Shown here: positions 22,101-31,917 of the stretch, one piece after another
Layout: each line of letters begins with the position of its first letter
Numbering within the stretch: the first letter of the stretch is position 1
From: Hordeum vulgare subsp. vulgare
Lineage: Eukaryota > Streptophyta > Magnoliopsida > Poales > Poaceae
Assembly (NCBI RefSeq): GCF_904849725.1
Contig: NC_058519.1
Coordinates: forward strand, 23,233,267-23,297,266
Direction: 5' to 3'
Length of the DNA: 64,000 nucleotides
The notes under the pieces: generated by a model
The model's database searches: none
The model's input: the letters and a program-made list of their open reading frames with translations, nothing else
What the model was told of the DNA's origin: nothing
Position numbers and translations under genes: made by a program

Positions 22101-23239
22101 TCGCGGTATCAGCCGAAGCTTTTCAGATGCCAGCAGTGTAGCGGCGCGCACCCGAGTGGTCCCGAGATGCATCGCGCTTGTGATTAAGGGATGCTAGGAC
22201 TGACGTCGGCCGCCCACGCCACGTGCAGGAGCGTGAAGGGGAACTGGGCCCATGAACCCTTTGTGCTTAGGATTTAGACCGGCGGGCTGGCCTCTCTGAT
22301 TAGTCTTAGGTGGGGCTGCGACGTGTCGATATTCCGAGGCCGGGCAGGACCCAGAAAAGTATGTCCGGCCAGAGTGTTATCGAGCGTGACGGGACATGTG
22401 GTGCACCCCTGCAGGGATGAAAATTAACTATTCGGATAGCCGTGTCCACGGTTACAGGACGACTTGGAGTTGTGCCCCGATCTTATACAACTACAATTGT
22501 TACTTAACTGGAATTAGTTTGCCTCGGGATTGCTTCCTCGCAGGGAGTCGAGGGAGGATCTTTATGCGTGACCTCACTTTAATATTGCTGCTACAATATG
22601 ACTATTAATGTGTTACCCCTGTTCTACTCTCGTCTATTGCTGCAAGACCCTGAAGATGCTAGTCTTCGATAGGACTAGGCCTTCTCTCTCTATTCTCGCA
22701 TTGCTGCAGTCAGTCCACATATAACCCCCTTCTTTGATACTGGTGCATAATTAGAATAGTTCTGATGTAAGACTTGCGAGTACTTTGGATGAGTACTCAC
22801 CGCTACTTTGCTCCCCCCTTGTCCCCTTGATCCGTTTGCTGCGACCAGATGATGGAGCCCAGGAGATGGAGGTCCCCGCCACCGACGACTGCTCCCCCGA
22901 TGGTGCCTACTACTACGTGGAGGCCGCTGATGATCAGGAGTAGTTAGGAGGTTCCCAGGCAGGAGGCCTCGCCTCGTTCGATCGTTGTATCTTTTGTGCT
23001 AGCCTTCTCTAAGGCACCCCATGTTTTATGTCTGTACTCAGATATTTGTTGCTTCCGTTGACTCGTGTGTTTATCGAGCTTTCGTATTCTAGCCCTCGAG
23101 GCCCCTGGCTTGTAATATGAAGCTGATGTTATTTTGTTTGTGTCTATAGTTGTGTTGTGATATCTCCCCGTGAGTCCTTGGGTTTGATCGTACGCATTTG
23201 CGTGTATGATTAGCGTACGATTAAGCCGAGGGCGTCACA
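19187..23239 (+). repeat. Gypsy 3' LTR, 4.05 kb
   Basis: Begins TGTGACATCC after the polypurine tract and ends GGCGTCACA; the 6-bp ends TGTGAC/GTCACA are inverted. It includes a GC-rich block (19620-20340) full of poly-C runs and frames on both strands that are not genes, and a TATG-type microsatellite at 20400-20580. It has no partner LTR in the window. Confidence 0.88.
20400..20580. repeat. TATG/TATA-type microsatellite in LTR
   Basis: Degenerate runs of GTATGTATG, TATATATG and GTACGTACG. Confidence 0.85.
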
Positions 23240-25141
23240 GCCGCTCCGGCTCCTCCGGCGCGTCGTCCTTCTCCTTCGCCTCGTAAGAAAGGAAAGACAG
23301 CCGCAGCCGCTCCGTCTGCTCCGGCGTCTAGCACTACAGCGAGAGCCAGGCAATACAGATACGGTCCTTCTCTGAAGACTCCAGAGAAGTTACCATACGA
23401 GAGGAGCCAGGAGGAAATCACGAAGATCGTGGAAGCGGAAGTGAAGAACTTCTTTGAAGGGGTGAAAGCAAAAAAACATCCACCTCCGGAGGAGAACATA
23501 GATCAGGTCAAAGCAAAGCGTACTCTGGCTGCCCTAAAGAAACCACCAAAGTCTCCGACGAAAGGCAACTATGAGCGCATTATTACAAAGTCATTTATCA
23601 AAGCGCAACGGTCGGGAAGTACTGTGAGTGATCAAAGGTTAGCAGAACGACGAGCTGGGAAAAAAGTTGCCCAGCTCGGCGAACAAGCAAACCAATCGTT
23701 CCCCCCGCTCAAGGTGTCTAGCGATATCGTCGCTAATCATCCGGGGATCTTGTTGCCCGGTACCAATCCTGCAGATTACCTGCCCGATGATGCACATTTT
23801 GATTTATTGGAGGTGGACGAACACAAATACGTGTACGGGAAGCCTCTCATCAAAGATGAAAGATCTCTAACAACGATGATGCGAAGATTCCATGATTGGT
23901 ACATGAAAACTTGCAAAGAGTCTGGGGGGGTAATATTTTGACGCTGAGAGTTAGAAAGGAGCATGACCTCGTTGGACTTGAACTGTTGATGGTTCCATTT
24001 GAGGAGTTCTTCCCGTTTTTCAATCTCCTAGCCCTCGATAAATTAATGATCACTTGCTACTGCCTGTAAGTAGTACTACTTCTGTCATTAAGTCTATATA
24101 AATAGGTCAGCTCTTTCATTGCATGTATTTTTAATTATCCTCACTATATTATATGCAGATTGAAGATCATCGAATTGAAGAAAACACAAATCGGTGATAT
24201 TGGGTTCATTAACACAAATCTCGTAGATGAATTTATGATTAAATTTCAGGGCAAAGATACCTAGGCCAACCTGCTACAATCGTTTGTATTGAATCAAAAC
24301 AAAGCTATAATACTCTTCCCTTACGAATTCCAGTGAGTGTTACTGTCTTGTGCATATTCGGTTTCCCTTATTAGTCAAGGTTATAGTAATGTAATTGATG
24401 AGTTATGCATGCATGCGCAGCTTCCACTATATTCTCCTAGAGATTAAGCTTGAGCAGGGACTAGTAACCGTCTTAGACTCGAGACGAAAAGATCCCAACG
24501 AGTATGCGGACATGACTGAAATTCTACACAGGTAAGTTAAATCGATCATTATCGCACCATATCGGTAACTTTGTTCATTTCCTGATATCAAGTAATTGTT
24601 TTCTTTGCCTGGCAGGGTTTGGAAGAAATTCACCTCAAAAACTCCGGGACTGCCGAAGAAGCTGCAATTTAGACACCCGAAAGTAAGTACTATAGTAGCA
24701 TGTTCCACGCATCTCCTAGTGATTCAAGCGCTAGTTTCATCAATACCATTTAGCATGCTTGCTAACTATCAGTTTGACTGACCTCTATTTCTTGTAAAGT
24801 GGTTGTGGCAGGAACTAGGGAATGATTACTGTGGATACTACATTTGCGAGTCCATCCGCCACACGATCTGTGAGCGGGGCTACTCTGACAAACAATATGA
24901 CGTGCGTAAATAATAAAATTCACAATTTTATTTTATTACCATCATTTGTGTTCAGTTTCATTTATTCATATATATGTATTGACCCCCTTCTTCAAATTAG
25001 ATATATCGGATGCGGAATGAACTCATACCAGCAGATCGTATGCGAGGAATTCAAGAGGAATTGGCGGCATTCTTTCTTGACCACGTGATCGCTAAAGACG
25101 GAGAATACCATGTGAACCCTAATCGGTTGAATTTTAATTAG
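23240..25141 (+). pseudogene. CACTA TNP1-like protein, C-terminal part with Ulp1-type protease, broken
   Basis: The frame resumes right at the LTR edge (AAPAPPARRPSPSPRKK...). Exons by consensus sites: 23240-24065, 24159-24332, 24421-24531, 24616-24682, 24800-24901 and 25001-25141. The last ones read WQELGNDYCGYYICESIRH and IYRMRNELIPADRMRGI. The DYCGYY block resembles the catalytic Cys region of C48/Ulp1-like proteases that many plant CACTA accessory proteins carry. Two lesions are visible. A run of seven G at 23934-23940 needs an eighth to keep the frame (CKESGG...NILTLRVRKEHD). At about 24262 TAG interrupts KFQGKDT*ANLLQSF. The frame ends FLDHVIAKDGEYHVNPN, then LNFN and TAG. Not functional. 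Confidence 0.85.
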
Positions 25142-25480
25142 GAGATTATATTGTAAGAGATAATTATATTGTATATATGTAGCCAGTAGTGTCGGATAGA
25201 TATACGAGAACTTGTTGTTCGACTAATCTCTCAGAGAAGGAGAGGTGGTCGATATCACTTCTCTTTGTATGCATATGTTCATGACGATCTTCTGTTTCCT
25301 TCATTTGCTTACTAGCTAGCGTGTCTAGTCCTCTCTATACGTATAGTATGCAGCGTCGACCAAGCACGAAGATAAGAGAGGACACTTCTCTCTATTCATT
25401 AGCTAGCGAACACAATATATGAAACCCCTAAATTAACCCCCCCAAAACCCCCTAACACCCCCCCTTTCAAAAAAACCCAT
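25142..25480. other. CACTA 3' untranslated region
   Basis: No frame. Contains a loose inverted pair: AGAGAAGGAGAGGTGG near 25234 and GATAAGAGAGGACACTTCTC near 25370. Confidence 0.5.
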
Positions 25481-25499
25481 CACCTGAAATGCTGACGCG

Positions 25500-25716
25500 T
25501 GGATGCCTTTTGGTCCCGGTTGGTGTCACCAACCGAGACTAAAGGCCCCCCTGCCCGGGCTCGCCGCACCGGCCACGTGGAGGCCCATCTGTCCCGGTTG
25601 GTGTAAGAACCGGGACTAAAGGCCGAGGGCATTAGTAACGACCTTTTAGTCCCGGTTCCAAAACCGGGACAGAAGGCCCTTACGAACCGGGACAAAAAGC
25701 CATTTTTCTACTAGTG
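25500..25716. repeat. CACTA 3' subterminal repeats and terminus
   Basis: Repeats of GGTCCCGGTTGGTGTCACC, AACCGGGACTAAAGG and TTTAGTCCCGGTT end in TTTTTCTACTAGTG at 25716. They mirror the 5' end. Confidence 0.88.
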
Positions 25717-25769
25717 ACTCCTACTTGTAATGGATAACTTATACTCCCTCCGTACTATAATAATTGTAG

Positions 25770-27009
25770 TTTTTTTTGAAAAGGAGGAAACGAGCCCCCG
25801 GCCTCTGCATCAATCGATGCATGCAGCCATATTATTGATAATAAATGAAAATGTGTCTGATGTCCACAAATATCTGGATCTGAATACAAAAATTAAACAA
25901 ATAAATCCCACATCCGGCTTAACTGATAACAGACTACGATGCCTATACACCTAGCCTATTATTAGCACGCCATCCAAATCGGTTGAAGATAACCCGAGAG
26001 GCCGTCTCCCATCGGTTGCACCCAATATCCATAAGATCCCTGGATTCCACATGACTGAGTAACGACCACATACGGATCCAGGACGTTGCTCTGAAAATAA
26101 CCTGCAAAAAGTTGTTGAAATTCTTGCCATTAAAAATCATGTCATTCCTAGTATTCCATATAGCCCAAAATAACGCACAGACTCCAATTGTAATAAGTTT
26201 TGATATTCTGTCGTCCACTCCACTGAGCCACGTTGGGAATAGCGAATTCATACATGTAGGTGGAGATATATTAAAAGCTATATGTAAGGTGCGCCATAGA
26301 AGTTTTGCAAGAGGACAATCTAAGAAAAGATGTTTAATTGTTTCATTTTGCCCACAAAAACAACAATTCACCCTGCCTCTCCATCTTCGTTTTGTTAAAT
26401 TATCTTTGATTAATACCACACCCTTGTGTATGAACCACATGAAAATTTTAATCCTTAGGGGCACCTTGATTTTCCATATATGTAATGATCTAGATATTGG
26501 TCCATTATTAATGAGATCAGTGTACATGGATTTAACTGAGAATACTCCGTTGGTAACCAAAGTCCAACGAATAGTATCTGTCTGGTTAGATAACTGCATC
26601 TGCATTAGCCTTCTGACCAGATGTAACCATGTGTTCCACCGTGGTCCAACTAAAGTTCTCCTAAATTGCATGTTAACAGGTATGGATTGAAGTACCGTGA
26701 CAACATATTCATCTTTACGTTGGGCAGTGTTATATAAAGTTGGGTATTGAAGGGCTAAAGAAGTGTCTCCCAACCAAGTGTCCTCCCAAAACCTTGTTGA
26801 TGCACCATCCCCAACTACATATCTTACCCGCTGGAAAAAGGTCACCTTTACCTTCATTAGACCTTTCCAGAAAGGAGAATCCTCTGGTCTAACTTTAACC
26901 TGTGCTAAAGTTTTTGAATGTAAGTATTTATTCTTAAGTATTTGAAACCACATTCCTTCAGTTTCCGTAGATAGCCTAAAAAACCATTTGCTTAGAAGGC
27001 ATCTGTTCT
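25770..27009 (-). mobile_element. LINE 3' fragment, second copy of the family at 2673-7776
   Basis: Closely similar to 6536-7778 on the other strand, with a poly(T) at 25770-25777 corresponding to the poly(A) tail. It is truncated at the 5' side at about 27009. No duplication flanks it. Confidence 0.92.
25943..26953 (-). CDS. LINE ORF2 C-terminal fragment (open)
   Basis: 336 open residues from MWFQILKNKYLHSK to FNRFGWRANNRLGV, including the zf-RVT module (CCFCGQNETIKHLFLDC). The codon that is TGA in the first copy is TGG here (WAIWNTRND). It has no endonuclease or RT, so it is a relic. Confidence 0.85.
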   Translation of the reverse strand: MWFQILKNKYLHSKTLAQVKVRPEDSPFWKGLMKVKVTFFQRVRYVVGDGASTRFWEDTWLGDTSLALQYPTLYNTAQRKDEYVVTVLQSIPVNMQFRRTLVGPRWNTWLHLVRRLMQMQLSNQTDTIRWTLVTNGVFSVKSMYTDLINNGPISRSLHIWKIKVPLRIKIFMWFIHKGVVLIKDNLTKRRWRGRVNCCFCGQNETIKHLFLDCPLAKLLWRTLHIAFNISPPTCMNSLFPTWLSGVDDRISKLITIGVCALFWAIWNTRNDMIFNGKNFNNFLQVIFRATSWIRMWSLLSHVESRDLMDIGCNRWETASRVIFNRFGWRANNRLGV

Positions 27010-27214
27010 GGAAGAACTAAACTAGTTCTCCTCAACTACAATTATTATGGTACAAAGGGAGTAGTATGTAGAAAATAATGCAAATACATTATATTATCTG
27101 TTTTATGTCGTTAGGTGCATCGTCTCTCTTTTTTTTTCTTCTCCTTATTTTTAATCATATTGACTGTATGCATCCTCGATGTCTTTGTGGTATTGTGTCG
27201 TTGCATAGGCAGGG

Positions 27215-27520
27215 TGCAATTGGTCATCTTGATTGTTGGTTTCCAAGTAAATCAAACTGTACTGCAAACAACCCCTATTCTAATGCAGATATATTAACTG
27301 CTAGTTCTCTTTCTCTAGTAAAAGTAACAAGAGCCAAACTCAACTTTACATCTATGTTATGCTCACAGTGAAATAGAAGATTTTCTGGAAGCAATGTTAG
27401 TATAGATTCCACATTGTTTGATTTCCATGTAAATGTAATGTACTGCAAGCACCCAATTCTAATGCAGATGTTCTCTTTATCAAATTAGTAAAAGTTACAT
27501 GAGCCAAGCTCAACATTCAT
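27215..27520 (+). repeat. Diverged tandem duplication in prolidase intron 9
   Basis: A segment with AAATCAAACTGTACTGCAAAC ... CTAATGCAGAT ... AGCCAAACTCAAC near 27245-27350 recurs at about 27430-27515 with roughly the same order of blocks. Confidence 0.55.
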
Positions 27521-27598
27521 TTCTGTAGCATCCATATTGCATTTCCCTTTACCAATTGTTCTTCATTTCCACACTAATAACGCACTGTATCATTGCAG

Positions 27599-27745
27599 TA
27601 TGTGACGGCACAAGGATGCAAGATCCTGACAAACTGTCCCCGAGAGATCTGGGAAAACGAAGCAGTAATGGCTGGTGCGCCATGGCCTTCACGTGATTCC
27701 TGTTCCAGTTCGACAACAACAGAGAATGGCCTCTCCAATGCCTAA
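27599..27745 (+). CDS. Prolidase last exon
   Basis: Acceptor CATTGCAG. Reads YVTAQGCKILTNCPREIWE and ends SSTTTENGLSNA with a TAA stop. The 'CKILTNCPR' block corresponds to the end of the prolidase catalytic domain. Phase 0 fits exon 9 across the 17-kb transposon-filled intron. Confidence 0.87.
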   Translation, partial: YVTAQGCKILTNCPREIWENEAVMAGAPWPSRDSCSSSTTTENGLSNA

Positions 27746-27801
27746 GCACTTCAATTTGCCATGCCTATATTTTTGGTCCTTCTCTAATGGGCTAGCATCT
27801 A

Positions 27802-27863
27802 CTCCTTCTGTCAACTAATATAAGAACGTTTAGATCGATTCTTATATTAGTTGACAGAGGGAG
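27802..27863. mobile_element. Short Stowaway MITE, 62 bp
   Basis: CTCCTTCTGTCAACTAATAT with its inverse ending CAGAGGGAG, flanked by TA. Almost entirely palindromic. It is 56 bp after the prolidase stop and may lie in its 3' UTR. Confidence 0.88.
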
Positions 27864-28072
27864 TATTTTTCAGAAGCCTCTATGTGTGTTCGTGCGCGCG
27901 TGTGTGTGCATCTGCGTGTGTTAGTTGCCTAGAAGAGATCTGAAAAAAGGAGGGAGCAGGCGCCTCGGACTCTAGCGTCATGGGAGTTCCCTCACCTCCA
28001 CTAGCTGCTCTTGGAGTGATGGTGGAGGGGAACAACGGGACCTTGTCCTTAGTGTGTTCGGTAGTCTTACTA

Positions 28073-28374
28073 CTCCCTCTGTCTCGGTTTATAAGTCATC
28101 TTACGAAAACCAAATAATTCTAAAACACTAAGACACAATGCATTACCATTCACCTTGTTTCTTGTTTTTTAACTTGAATAAAGGAACCAACCAATAAGAG
28201 ACGTGGGGCATGTATATTTTTAATGACTTGAGACTAACTAGCACGACATGCAGTGGTCAATTCATTGCACGCAATGGTATTAATTAGCAAGTTAACATTA
28301 ATTTCTCTTGTTTTCCTCTTCGGCTTGGTTGCGATGCACAACCTAAGATGATTTATAAACCGAAACAGAGGGAG
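28073..28374. mobile_element. Stowaway MITE, 302 bp
   Basis: The ends CTCCCTCTGTCTCGGTTTAT and ATAAACCGAAACAGAGGGAG are inverted, with TA at 28071-28072 and 28375-28376. No coding capacity. Confidence 0.88.
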
Positions 28375-28375
28375 T

Positions 28376-29440
28376 ATGTGTTTTGGATTTCTTTGTGCTT
28401 GCATAAAGTTACCAGTCCTATTCTTCCTACTCTTTGCGGTGGTGGTATTGCAAGCAGTCAGTATTGCATAATTAGGCAATGTCTCATTGAGTTTAATACA
28501 TAAAAATGTCCTCCACAGCCTTTTTTTAGGGGTACATGCCCTCCACAGCTAGTGTGAGACTAAATTTTTCACACTCCCTTGTCATGCATGAATGGACCCT
28601 ATGGGTCTTTGGGATTTTCCCTTAGTAATTATTTAAAAAAACTGAAATAATAAATGGTCTCAACCCAATAATTCCAACAACCAGTAGCATCAGCAACAGA
28701 AGGGGTAATGTTCTCTTACATTTTTTGGGAGCAACGAGGTTGTGGCCTTCTTTCTCCTCTTGGGTTTATTGCTCACGTGCATATATATCACTCTCTCATG
28801 GTTCATAATAGACTCTCACATATTATGGGTACCAGTATTAAGTCACTTTAATGCTCGTGCCGATGAGAGGTCGTGTCTGCACTGGACCATCGTCAATGCG
28901 GAGCGATCGCTCTATAGCGCATGAATGTGCCAAATGGCGCTCGGCGGGAAAGCACATGGGTGACGACAGAGGGTTTTGGATGGGCCAGGGGAGTCAGAAG
29001 CGGATGTGGCAGCTGTTGGGATGTCTGCAACCCCCCTCCCCCCCCCCCCCCACACACACACGCACTTTGTCTCTGATTTACAAGAAAAAGTGTGTCCGGA
29101 CTACCGAGCAGACCGATACAGGTTTGTGTTGGATGGCAACACACGTCTGAAACGCACGGTCCAAACGTATACAGGTGGTTTGAGGGGCCGTGTTGGAGTT
29201 GCCCTTATGCTCATGACCAGCATATGTACCTATGGGACTTTTGGACAGCTACACGCAACAGTCTTTCACTCTCGAGTGATGAAAATCAGAAGTAGTGTTG
29301 GCTTCTTTGGTTGCTCGGGAGAATTTCTCGACGCATTAGTCGTTTGCATTGATCCTTAGTTTCTAAACCTTAGCTATGACCTCTCATTGTTCTTTGAGAT
29401 CTGTTTGTGCTCGAATTCTATGATGCTTTCTTATAATAAA
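28376..29440. other. Intergenic DNA with a CACA/poly-C microsatellite
   Basis: No gene. A poly-C then CACACACA tract is at 29027-29064. The block ending GTGTTGGAGTTGCCCTTA (about 29200) resembles the terminus of a small DNA transposon, but I could not find its partner. Confidence 0.5.
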
Positions 29441-29445
29441 TATTT

Positions 29446-30290
29446 GAGTAAATTGATAAAAAAAACATCACACAACTAGGGACCGTAATTTACAAAACCA
29501 TCACCATTTGATTTTTTTTCCTTTTAAAGCCCACCAACATTACGGTGACAGTTTTTAAAAAACAGTGAACGAGCAATTAGAGTTGTTTGAGTGAAAATCT
29601 GACCGCTGGGTCCCACTGTCGGGCGCCATGTGGCCTGGGTACAGACGGTGCTAGTCACACGTCGTTAGAAAGTGTGGCTCCCGTTGAGCTAGACGTAGGA
29701 CCCACCCGTCAGTGTGTTTGTTCCTCTCTCTTTTTTTACAAACACCTCTTGTGCATCGCCGTCGCCATCTCCATACGGAGCTCGAGCTGCTCATCCAGGG
29801 GTCCGTCCAGGGCCACCGTCGGCTGATGGTGTCGGACCCGGCGCAGCCATGGCTGCAACTGACGAGGTGGCTGGTCGTGGCTGATCCAGGCCGCGCGTGC
29901 GGCTCCGTCCGCAGCCGGCGGCGAGCGCGGCGGCGAGCAGGATATATATGGAAGGAGGATGGGAAGCGCGCGGGGAGGAGCTGGAGGTGGCTGCCCGCAG
30001 CCGGCGAGGTGGCTAGTTATATGGCTCACGACGGGGCGGGCTCCGTGCGCGGGATGGGGATCCGGCCCTCGGGTCAAGTTGCTTTGCCGCATCAGCACTT
30101 ACAACAGGCCCCATCTGTCAGATATGGTGTTCACATGCATCCAGTGACCGACTGATTAGTGTTTTTTTGAAGAAAAACTGTCACCGCAATGTTGGTGGTT
30201 TTTTGAAGAAAAAAAAAAAAGAATGATGACGGTTTTGTGAATTAGGGTCCTCAATTGTGGTGTTTTTTTTTTGTTTTTTGCAATTTACTC
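29446..30290. mobile_element. Long-TIR Mutator-like element, copy A
   Basis: Terminal inverted repeats of about 110 bp. The left reads GAGTAAATTG...CCACCAACATTACGGTGACAG; the right is its inverse (CTGTCACCGCAATGTTGGTGG...CAATTTACTC). Flanking 9-mers AAATATTTG (29438-29446) and AAACATTCG (30292-30300) differ at two positions, consistent with an aged Mutator duplication. The GC-rich interior (29750-30060) has frames on both strands but no domain I recognise. Copy B is at 44203-48592. Confidence 0.72.
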
Positions 30291-30300
30291 CAAACATTCG

Positions 30301-30611
30301 AAAAGATAATTCCTGATTTTTGTGACCATGAAGTGAACGATGCAAATAGGGGACATACATATAAGGTTGACTTCTATTCAAACAAAATGAGCTGAGACCA
30401 CTTGAAGTTTAGATGTGTTGGTGCTCTAATTTCACCTAATACTTATGTTATTCCACTCCTTCATTATGCATTGCCATATTATTATTTTTAAGTTTTGTTT
30501 GTTAGGAGGGAGCTACAGGGCATGGACACGATCGATGTGTCATCTTTGGCCTGTATTGAAGTGTCATCATCAATGATGGAGACACAAAACAACATTCCGG
30601 TTATTAAAATA
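30301..30611. other. Intergenic DNA
   Basis: No frame, repeat or motif recognised. Confidence 0.5.
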
Positions 30612-30692
30612 TTCCCTCTATAAACTAATATAAAAACGTTTAGATCACTAAAGTAGTGATGTAAACGTTCTTATATTAGTTTGCAGAGGGAG
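30612..30692. mobile_element. Stowaway MITE, 81 bp, at the end of the F-box gene
   Basis: TTCCCTCTATAAACTAATAT and its inverse ending TTTGCAGAGGGAG, with TA at 30610-30611 and 30693-30694. It overlaps the last codons of the F-box frame. Confidence 0.85.
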
Positions 30693-31917
30693 TAGCATCA
30701 AATTTCGCTCGTGCTCGCGGTCGCCATCCCAATAGCCCACCGTAATCGTCCTGGCTAAATATGAGTGAGCTTCCTCTCCCAAATAGCCCGCCGTTGCTGC
30801 AAGAAAAGGACCATTTTATTGCTGACGTCAACAAGATTGTGCTCCGCATACCAATCCTAGATGCCCCAGCCACGAATGCATTGTTGTCCTCGGCAAACCC
30901 CAGCAAAGAGAGTGGACCTCTGTTGTGCTCCGCATTCAGTGAAAGAAGCTCGCCCAGTTGAATAGTTATCCCCGGCACCCATATAGCGACACCATTGCGA
31001 TCAGCCCCCCTCTTCCATAATTTGGCATAGAAGTCATTCACAAGGATCAAACCAAGCCCACCATCCTGCGCTGGCATGGTCATGAAGGAGCTGGATCTAT
31101 TATGGTCATACAGATCTGGTGGCATCTCTATCACAGCTAGGCTCCGGCTATCCATATCAAACTCGACGATGGTGTCGCCATTCCCACGAAGCAGCCAGTA
31201 GAGGGAGCTCCCAACCAAGGTACTGGGGACATACATGTATAGCTCAGATGCCGTATACAGATGCTCCATTGCGGCAGGCTGAAACTCTGCTGAAACCACA
31301 TCGCTCCATGCTCCGGTGTGAGACGAGTAGACCGAGACCGAGAAGGGTCGCTCGTGTGTTTTGCCGGAGACCAGCACCACCACCTTGAAGGGGCTGGAAT
31401 TGCAGCGGCCTTCCGTGGCGGCGGCGGCGGCGCAGAGCACCGACCCGTTGTGGACCATCACCTGCCGCCCCTTGAAGGCCGGGGGAAGGTCCACCGGGCG
31501 CTTGTCGCCGGTCACAGGATCCCACACCAGGAGCTGGCTGAGCCGACGGTTGAGGAGGAGGGCGAGGCCGTGGCGGCAGTCGAGGACGAGGGGGAAGGCG
31601 AGGAAGTCGAGCGGCATGGGGAAGCGCAATGGGGGTACCCTGTCGGGCGGGTCGAGGGAGGGCGTGAAGAAGGCGTAGCCCATGTCTGCCTCGCCGGGGA
31701 AGACGCCGAGCAGGGGGGAGCTACCGTGGCGGGCGCGGAAGAGGCGGAGGAACCGGCGGCGCTTGACGAGGCCGCGCCAGCGCTTGCTGACGAGGGAGGC
31801 GCGGAGGAGAGTGGAAGGCTGCGGGGGGAGGCGGAGGAGGATCTCGCCGAGGAGGTCGTCGTCGTCAAGCGGAGGCACCGTCGCCGGCGACGGCGGGGAG
31901 TGGCGGCGGCAGGCCAT
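30676..31917 (-). CDS. F-box protein
   Basis: A single-exon frame of 413 residues. The F-box is near the N-terminus (about residues 18-60: LLGEILLRLPPQPSTLLRAS, then LVSKRWRGLV), which in this family binds SKP1 and brings substrates to an SCF ubiquitin ligase. The rest has the pattern of the large grass F-box expansion: LLNRRLSQLLVWDPVTGDK, a central FDMDSRSLAVIEMPPDLY and beta-propeller-like repeats. The substrate is unknown. The start at 31917 (MACRRHSPPSPATVPPLDDD) is the first Met before the F-box. The last six codons (ATPSAN) and TAA stop lie in a Stowaway MITE, so the original C-terminus has been replaced or extended. GC content is high toward the start, as usual for grass genes. No disabling lesion is seen. 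Confidence 0.85.
   Translation of the reverse strand: MACRRHSPPSPATVPPLDDDDLLGEILLRLPPQPSTLLRASLVSKRWRGLVKRRRFLRLFRARHGSSPLLGVFPGEADMGYAFFTPSLDPPDRVPPLRFPMPLDFLAFPLVLDCRHGLALLLNRRLSQLLVWDPVTGDKRPVDLPPAFKGRQVMVHNGSVLCAAAAATEGRCNSSPFKVVVLVSGKTHERPFSVSVYSSHTGAWSDVVSAEFQPAAMEHLYTASELYMYVPSTLVGSSLYWLLRGNGDTIVEFDMDSRSLAVIEMPPDLYDHNRSSSFMTMPAQDGGLGLILVNDFYAKLWKRGADRNGVAIWVPGITIQLGELLSLNAEHNRGPLSLLGFAEDNNAFVAGASRIGMRSTILLTSAIKWSFSCSNGGLFGRGSSLIFSQDDYGGLLGWRPRARAKFDATPSAN

Larger units (their letters stand above)
16875..23239 (+). mobile_element. Truncated Gypsy retrotransposon inside CACTA element
   Basis: The 3' part of a Ty3/Gypsy element: end of integrase with chromodomain, polypurine tract and a full 3' LTR. 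The 5' LTR and most of the internal region are absent. The right edge falls cleanly at the LTR end GTCACA, and the CACTA reading frame resumes there. The left edge is at about 16875, where the CACTA frame stops making sense. No 5-bp duplication can be tested because the left terminus is missing. Confidence 0.85.
10719..25716. mobile_element. CACTA transposon, 15 kb, in prolidase intron 9, with nested Gypsy
   Basis: Ends CACTAGTAGAAA and TTTCTACTAGTG, flanked by a 3-bp duplication ACT at 10716-10718 and 25717-25719. Subterminal repeats of the type GGTCCCGGTT / AACCGGGAC occur at both ends. It encodes a small membrane protein (11362-11809) and a TNP1-like protein with a Ulp1-type C-terminus (15468-25141), the latter broken by a Gypsy insertion and several stops. 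I find no TNP2 transposase, so it is non-autonomous. Confidence 0.93.
25744..27061. mobile_element. Stowaway-type element split by a LINE fragment
   Basis: The left arm 25744-25771 (CTCCCTCCGTACTATAATAA...) and right arm 27010-27061 (ending TTATTATGGTACAAAGGGAG) are inverted repeats, flanked by TA at 25742-25743 and 27062-27063. Between them lies a LINE 3' fragment in - orientation. The right arm also keeps the palindromic centre (GAACTAAACTAGTTC) expected for a small Stowaway. Confidence 0.8.
195..27745 (+). pseudogene. PEPD: Xaa-Pro dipeptidase (prolidase) gene, 3' portion, ten exons, frameshifted
   Basis: Prolidase is a cytosolic M24 metallopeptidase that splits Xaa-Pro dipeptides and needs two divalent metals. 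Ten exons joined at consensus splice sites give a continuous match to the C-terminal catalytic half. Readable blocks are CSYTCICATGEN, LHYGHAGAPNDR, LMDMGAEY and GSDITCS (two Asp ligands), GAVFMPHG, ITVEPGCYFID (Glu ligand) and FGGVRIE (Glu ligand). The N-terminal half lies before base 1. In exon 7 two bases are missing after MPHG at about 8400, so the frame runs to a TGA within ten codons. The His ligand of the LGHLLGID block and both Glu ligands are then lost. All later exons keep their own frame and splice sites, so the lesion is recent or an assembly error. Introns 2, 4, 8 and 9 are filled with transposons; intron 9 alone is about 17 kb. The family assignment is very secure; the pseudogene status rests on one lesion. 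Confidence 0.9.

Noticed and set aside
29200..29225. A transposon end (GTTGGAGTTGCCCTTA) without partner
   Set aside because: I could not find the inverted partner or a duplication, so I did not call an element.
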